From: Mesorhizobium_B sp964242945
GTDB lineage: Bacteria; Pseudomonadota; Alphaproteobacteria; Rhizobiales; Rhizobiaceae
Length of the DNA stretch: 11,134 nucleotides
Direction of reading: 5' to 3'
Assembly: GCA_964242945.1 (NCBI GenBank)
Contig: CAXTCF010000126.1
Span: 1 to 11,134 of the forward strand
The notes below the pieces were generated by a model, which saw only the letters and a program-made list of their open reading frames with translations, made no database searches and was not told the DNA's origin. The position numbers were made by a program, and so were the translations under genes. Positions 6,481 through 11,134 of the stretch are shown piece after piece; position 1 is the first letter of the stretch, and every line of letters starts with the position of its first letter.

Positions 6481-7992
6481 TTACGCCGCGTAGCGGACGC
6501 GGGCGCGCGGCGGCGGCACGTCGTCGGCGCCGAGCACATGGGAAAGCCAGGCAAGCGCCAGCCCCAGCACGAGGCCCAGCCCCAGCGCCGCGGCCAAAAG
6601 GAGCGGCACGCGCGGGAAATCGGGGCGCGAGGCAGCGTAGGCCGAGGAGATGATGCGCGCCGTGCTGGTCGGCAGGTCGATCTGCTCGCGGGCTTCCTTG
6701 GAACGGGCGAGGTAGGTCTCATAAACCTGCTGGCTGGTCTGCGAGTCGCGCTCCATCTCCCGCAGCATCACGGAGTCGGCATTGGACGTCGCCACGCGGC
6801 CCTGCACGTCGGCCAGCTGCTCGCGCAGCGCGTTCTCGTTTTCGCGGGCGGAGTTGTAGTTGACGTCCAGCCGCTGGAGGATGCGCTTGTACTCGGCCGT
6901 CATGGAGGCCTCCACCGTCCGCTTTTCCGTGCTCAGGCGCTGGAGCCTGGGGTGGCGGGGCAGCAGGGTCTTCTGCAGGCCGGCTTCTTCCGATTCGATC
7001 TCGGCCAGGCGCAGCTGCAGCTGCGACATGACGGCTGACTGCGCCATCGAGGCGGTCAAGCGCCCGTCCAGGGCATTCACGCTGCGGATCTGGTCCAGCA
7101 GGGCCTTGGCGGACTGCGTCTCGATATGGGCGCGGCCAAGCTGCTCGTTGAGGTCGCGCAGCTGCTGCTCCACCACGAGCAGCGCCTGTGTGCCGATCAG
7201 GTTCTTTTCGCGCCGGTAGGCTTCCACCTTCTCGGCGGCGGCCTGCGCCGTCGCGCGAAGGTCGCCCAGCCGGGATTGCAGGCTGTCCGTCGTGTCCTGC
7301 GTCAGCTTGGATGCCGCCGCGTTGGTTTCCTGGATGTAGATGTCGGCCAGCCGGTTGACGATCCGCGCCGCCTTTTCCGCGTCCTCGGACATCAGGTTGA
7401 TGGCGATGACATAGGTGTTGCGCTCCCGCTTGATCGACATCTGCTTGTGCAGCGTTTCCAGCACGCGGTCATAGTCGCTGGTCTGCTTCCACGTCGCGTC
7501 ATGGGCCCCGAACAGGATCGTCTTGGCGAAGTCCTTGAAGGTCTGCGTCAGGCCTGAAGAGCGCGTTCCCACGAATTCCGGGTCGTCAAGCAGTCCGCCT
7601 TCGCGGATCAGGCGGCCCACGATCGAGTTCGACCACAGCACCTCGACCTGGCTGTCGAGGAGCAGGGTATCGGCGCCCACCGCGGAGGAGCCGAGGCCGG
7701 TCGGCGCGATCTCGCCGCCCACCGTCTGCTTCTGCCGCGGGTCGATCAGGATCTGCACCTCGGCGCGGTAGAGCGGCGTGACCACCCAGATGAAGACCAG
7801 CATCAGCAGCACCGCCGCCGCAGCCGTGCCGAACACCGTCAGCCAGCGCCGCGTGAAGATGCGCGTGACCTGCCGCAGTTCCGTACCCAGCGGCGCCCGC
7901 GAAGGCATGGGCTGCGCATAGGCAAGGCTGTCCTCGGCGGGGAAGACATGCAGGCGGGGCAGCGGCCCCTGCGGCGACCAGGTCGTGCTCAT
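6481..7992 (-). CDS. Wzz/GumC-type polysaccharide co-polymerase, no kinase domain
   Basis: Inner-membrane chain-length protein of 503 residues. Hydrophilic N-terminus, first membrane helix about 50-73 followed by the Wzz-type TPLYRAEVQILIDPR, a long periplasmic region rich in heptad-like Leu/Ala/Glu/Gln (about 230-440, predicted coiled coil), the HPRL segment (357-360) shared by GumC/ExoP proteins, the GNVR-like region before a proline-rich motif (SRPDFPRVP) and a second helix (about 473-494), then a short cytoplasmic tail. No Walker A or B motif and no tyrosine-rich tail, so the BY-kinase of Wzc/ExoP is missing and would have to be a separate protein. The start is the ATG at 7992, which has AAGGTG 8 nt upstream; the open frame continues back through the GT26 gene without a stop but that part is not protein-like. 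It follows the GT26 gene by 13 nt. Confidence 0.9.
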   Translation of the reverse strand: MSTTWSPQGPLPRLHVFPAEDSLAYAQPMPSRAPLGTELRQVTRIFTRRWLTVFGTAAAAVLLMLVFIWVVTPLYRAEVQILIDPRQKQTVGGEIAPTGLGSSAVGADTLLLDSQVEVLWSNSIVGRLIREGGLLDDPEFVGTRSSGLTQTFKDFAKTILFGAHDATWKQTSDYDRVLETLHKQMSIKRERNTYVIAINLMSEDAEKAARIVNRLADIYIQETNAAASKLTQDTTDSLQSRLGDLRATAQAAAEKVEAYRREKNLIGTQALLVVEQQLRDLNEQLGRAHIETQSAKALLDQIRSVNALDGRLTASMAQSAVMSQLQLRLAEIESEEAGLQKTLLPRHPRLQRLSTEKRTVEASMTAEYKRILQRLDVNYNSARENENALREQLADVQGRVATSNADSVMLREMERDSQTSQQVYETYLARSKEAREQIDLPTSTARIISSAYAASRPDFPRVPLLLAAALGLGLVLGLALAWLSHVLGADDVPPPRARVRYAA

Positions 7993-8000
7993 GACGTCAA

Positions 8001-8006
8001 CACCTT
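8001..8006 (-). promoter_or_regulatory. Shine-Dalgarno for the Wzz-like gene
   Basis: AAGGTG on the minus strand, 8 nt before the ATG at 7992, beginning in the TGA stop of the GT26 gene. It marks the true start within a much longer open frame. Confidence 0.55.
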
Positions 8007-8809
8007 CACGCAAAGCCCACCTCGCCCTGCGGCGGAGCGCCGGCAGAGCGGAAATTCCACAGACCGAGCGCCTGGAGCCCAAGAAGCGCCAGGAAGGACG
8101 GATTGAGATAGAGATACCGGCGCCACAGGCGCCGCGGCTCCTGGACCAGCCGGAACAGCCATTCCAGGCCGCGGTCCTGCATCCAGCGCGGCGCTTGGCG
8201 GAGCAGGCCGGAATGGAAGTCGAAGGCCGCGCCGACCGCCAGAGCGGGGATGCCCAGCCGCCGGGCGAACTCGTACACGAAAACCTCCTGGCGCGGGCAG
8301 CCGAGCCCGACCAGCAGAACCGCCGCGCCGCTCGCCTGGATTTCCCTCGCGATCTCGTCCCGCTCCGCAGCCGTGCTCTTGCGGAACAGCGAAGGCCTTG
8401 CCCCTGCGATGACAAGCCCTGGCGCCAGCTTCGGCAGGGATTCGGACAGTTTTGCGAGCACGTCGGGGCGGCTGCCGTAGAGATAAACGGGCAAGCCCTC
8501 GTCGGCCGCCCGGCGGCAGACGGCCAGCGTCAGGTCCGGCCCATAGACGCGCGAGGTCAGGTGTCTGCGGTGCAGCAGGTTCAGCGCCCAGCGCACCGGC
8601 TGCCCGTCCGGCGTGACGATGTCGAACTGGTTCAGGCGGAAGCGGTGCGCGCGGTCGAGCACGCCCGTCATGATCCCGTGGACGGCAAGCGCGGTCACCA
8701 TCAGCGGCCGGCGCCCCTTCGCGGCCTCGATCACCGCGGCGGTGGCGCCGGCATAATCGACCGAGCTGACGCCGACGCCGAGCACGTTGAACTTGCCCTC
8801 GTTGCGCAT
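8006..8809 (-). CDS. WecG/TagA/CpsF family glycosyltransferase (GT26)
   Basis: Predicted peripheral membrane glycosyltransferase of 267 residues, a complete GT26 protein. Members add the second sugar to a polyprenyl-diphosphate-linked first sugar (ManNAc or ManNAcA for TagA/WecG, glucose for GumM in xanthan). Motifs: TPDG (66-69, with the proposed catalytic-base Asp68), RVYGPDL (87-93), YGS (111-113), GLGCPRQE (168-175, Gln174), VGAAFDFHSG (192-201) and the basic amphipathic tail GLEWLFRLVQEPRRLWRRYL implicated in membrane docking. The usual T-x-N near residue 39 reads TALAVHG here, so the Asn is absent. The start is the ATG at 8809, one base overlapping the SDR stop (TGATG), with GGAAG 7 nt upstream; a longer open frame upstream is not family-like. 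Next to a WcaJ/GumD-type initiator, the GumM role is the best guess. Confidence 0.9.
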   Translation of the reverse strand: MRNEGKFNVLGVGVSSVDYAGATAAVIEAAKGRRPLMVTALAVHGIMTGVLDRAHRFRLNQFDIVTPDGQPVRWALNLLHRRHLTSRVYGPDLTLAVCRRAADEGLPVYLYGSRPDVLAKLSESLPKLAPGLVIAGARPSLFRKSTAAERDEIAREIQASGAAVLLVGLGCPRQEVFVYEFARRLGIPALAVGAAFDFHSGLLRQAPRWMQDRGLEWLFRLVQEPRRLWRRYLYLNPSFLALLGLQALGLWNFRSAGAPPQGEVGFA

Positions 8810-9887
8810 CAGCCCGCTTCCATCCAGCGAAGCCGGTTGGCGGCGTAGATCTCCTGAAGGATGTCCCCCACCCCATGGGTGATCTTCCATTCGGGGTGGT
8901 CGTTCCGGAAGCGGCGCGTGTCCGAGATCCACCAGATGTGGTCGCCGGCGCGGTTGTCGTCGCCGTAGGTCCAGCGCAGCTTGCGGCCCGTGACGCTCTC
9001 GCAGATGTCGATCGCTTCGAGCATCGAGCAGTTGCAGTCGCGGCCGCCGCCGATGTTATAGACGCGGGCCGGCTGCGGGTTCTGGAAGAACTGCCAGAAG
9101 GCCTCGACAAGGTCCTCGCTGTGGATGTTGTCGCGGACCTGCTTTCCGCCGTAGCCGAACACCGTGTAGGGCGTGCCCGTGGCGGTGCAGCGCATGAGGT
9201 AGGCCAGGAAGCCGTGCAGCTGCGTGCCGCTGTGCGACGGGCCGGTCAGGCAGCCGCCGCGGAAGCAGGCCGTGTTCATGTTGAAATAGCGGCCGTATTC
9301 CTGCACCAGCAGGTCGGCCGAGACCTTCGACGCGCCGAACAGGCTGTGCATGGACTGGTCGATCGACATGGTCTCGTCGATGCCGTGCGCAGCGAAGGGA
9401 TGGTCTTCCGCAAGCTCCCAGCGGGTGTCGGTTTCCACCAGCGGCAGGCGGTTCGGCGTGTCGCCATAGACCTTGTTGGTGGAGGTGAAGAGGAAGGTCG
9501 CCTCCGGGCTGAGCCTCCGCGTCAGTTCGAGCAGAACGAGCGTGCCCGTCGCGTTGACGGAAAAGTCGGTGTGCGGATCGCGCGCCGCCCAGTCGTGCGA
9601 AGGCTGCGCCGCCGTGTGAATGACGAGCGCCAGCTGCCCCGCGATCTCGCGCCAGAGCGTCTCCATCGCGGCCTGGTCGCGGATGTCGGCGTTGACGTGC
9701 CGGTAGGACGGCAGGTCGCGCTCCAGCCGCATGCGGTTCCATTCCGTCGAGGCCTCCGGCCCGAAGAAGCGGCTGCGCATGTTGTTGTCCACGCCGACGA
9801 CGCGAAAGCCGCGGGCCGAAAACAGGCGCGCGGCCTCCGAGCCGATCAGGCCGGCCGACCCCGTGACGAGAACGATGTCGCGCTTTG

Positions 9888-9891
<4 letters not shown>
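8809..9891 (-). CDS. NAD-dependent epimerase, CDP-paratose/tyvelose 2-epimerase-like SDR
   Basis: A 360-residue extended short-chain dehydrogenase/reductase predicted to alter a nucleotide sugar in the cytoplasm. The NAD-binding TGSAGLIG is at 10-17, followed by VVGVDNN, AAQPSHDWA (94-102), the TSTNKVYGD segment (136-144) and GKQVRDNIHSEDLVEAF. This TSTNKVYGD ... KQVRD pattern resembles Salmonella tyvelose 2-epimerase (RfbE/Tyv). At the SDR catalytic motif the sequence is FGASK, so residue 185 is Phe (codon TTC at 9339-9337) where YxxxK is expected; Lys189 is kept. The start is the ATG at 9891, overlapping the preceding gene's stop by 4 nt (ATGA), with GGAGG 7 nt upstream. No CDP-glucose pathway genes are nearby, so the substrate is probably not CDP-paratose; it might act on a product of the adjacent UDP-xylose synthase. 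The specific reaction is unproven. Confidence 0.87.
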
Positions 9892-10898
<1,007 letters not shown>

Positions 10899-10904
10899 GA
10901 CGGG

Positions 10905-10910
10905 CTCCTG
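10905..10910 (-). promoter_or_regulatory. Shine-Dalgarno for the UDP-xylose synthase gene
   Basis: CAGGAG on the minus strand, 6 nt before the ATG at 10898, in the 53-nt spacer after the partial upstream gene. No promoter or terminator is evident in that spacer. Confidence 0.65.
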
Positions 10911-10951
10911 CGGAACTTGTTTGCGGGCTGGACCGGGCGAAGCACTCGGCC

Positions 10952-11134
10952 TCAGCCGACGACGCTCGGCGCGGCTTCCAGCACCTGCGGTGCGAACTCG
11001 CGAACGGGCCGGCCAAGCAAATGGATCGCCGCCCCTTCCTGCTGCTGCGGCGCGCTTTCGATTTCGAGCGGCCCGCCCCCGACATCGGCGCCCCGCCCGA
11101 TGCTGACGTGAAGCAGGCCCGCCGCGCTCACTTC
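10952..11134 (-). CDS. Unidentified protein, C-terminal 60 residues (gene enters from the right edge)
   Basis: The last 60 codons of a minus-strand frame ending in TGA at 10954-10952. Third positions are mostly G or C (for example CTG, ATC, GGC, GTC), as in the neighbouring genes, and the peptide reads like a normal folded tail: GLLHVSIGRGADVGGGPLE near the start, then GAAIHLLGRPVREFAP and ending APSVVG. The glycine-rich HVSIGRGADVGGG stretch has no assignable function; I do not recognise the family. It precedes the UDP-xylose synthase by 53 nt and is probably in the same operon, so a role in the polysaccharide locus is likely but not shown. The beginning of the gene is outside the window. 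Confidence 0.55.
   Translation of the reverse strand, partial: EVSAAGLLHVSIGRGADVGGGPLEIESAPQQQEGAAIHLLGRPVREFAPQVLEAAPSVVG

Noticed and set aside
5225..6493. Plus-strand open frame of about 420 codons antisense to the flippase gene
   Set aside because: Its product is highly charged (His, Arg, Gln) without recognisable domains; it is the shadow of a membrane-protein gene in GC-rich DNA.
7010..7025. Perfect 16-nt palindrome CGCAGCTGCAGCTGCG
   Set aside because: It lies inside the coiled-coil region of the Wzz-like gene and is explained by repeated Leu-Gln codons; no neighbouring copies.
7993..8415. N-terminal extension of the Wzz-like protein through the GT26 gene
   Set aside because: The extra residues are a low-complexity Arg/Ser/Ala shadow of the GT26 reading frame, and AAGGTG marks the start at 7992.

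Overview
The window is about 11 kb of a GC-rich bacterial chromosome or large plasmid, coding almost end to end. It holds a Wzx/Wzy-type surface polysaccharide locus (exopolysaccharide, capsule or O-antigen). High GC, strong G/C preference at third codon positions, frequent GTG starts and the protein families present suggest a proteobacterium, probably an alphaproteobacterium. This is an inference; no rRNA or other taxonomic marker is present.

Layout. An eight-gene minus-strand run enters from the right edge and is read right to left: the 3' end of an unrecognised gene, a UDP-glucuronate decarboxylase (UDP-xylose synthase), a second sugar-nucleotide SDR resembling CDP-paratose/tyvelose 2-epimerases, a WecG/TagA/CpsF (GT26) glycosyltransferase, a Wzz/GumC-type chain-length protein without a kinase domain, a Wzx-like flippase, a Wzy/O-antigen-ligase-like polymerase and a GT4 glycosyltransferase. 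Most junctions are 1-4 nt stop/start overlaps or gaps of about 14 nt, so this looks like one translationally coupled operon. It ends 13 nt from the convergent plus-strand gene for the initiating polyprenyl-phosphate sugar-1-phosphate transferase (WcaJ/GumD/ExoY type). Left of that, across a short AT-rich divergent spacer with a TATAAT box, a minus-strand TupA-like ATP-grasp ligase runs almost to the left edge.

How the genes fit together (inference from families). The WcaJ-like enzyme loads a first sugar phosphate on undecaprenyl phosphate. The GT26 and GT4 enzymes extend it, using sugars that may include xylose from UDP-glucuronate and a second sugar made by the other SDR. Wzx flips the unit, the polymerase joins units, and the Wzz-like protein sets length. 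The ATP-grasp protein may add an amino-acid or amine substituent, for example on a uronic acid. Outer-membrane export (Wza/OPX), a tyrosine kinase and most other glycosyltransferases are absent and presumably lie outside the window.

The points most worth a second look are an SDR with Phe in place of the usual catalytic Tyr (FxxxK), the TupA-like ligase in a polysaccharide locus, the GumD/GumM-like pairing of initiator and GT26 enzyme, a four-cysteine motif in the GT4 enzyme, and the unidentified partial gene at the right edge. I saw no tRNA, rRNA, CRISPR array, insertion sequence or attachment site.
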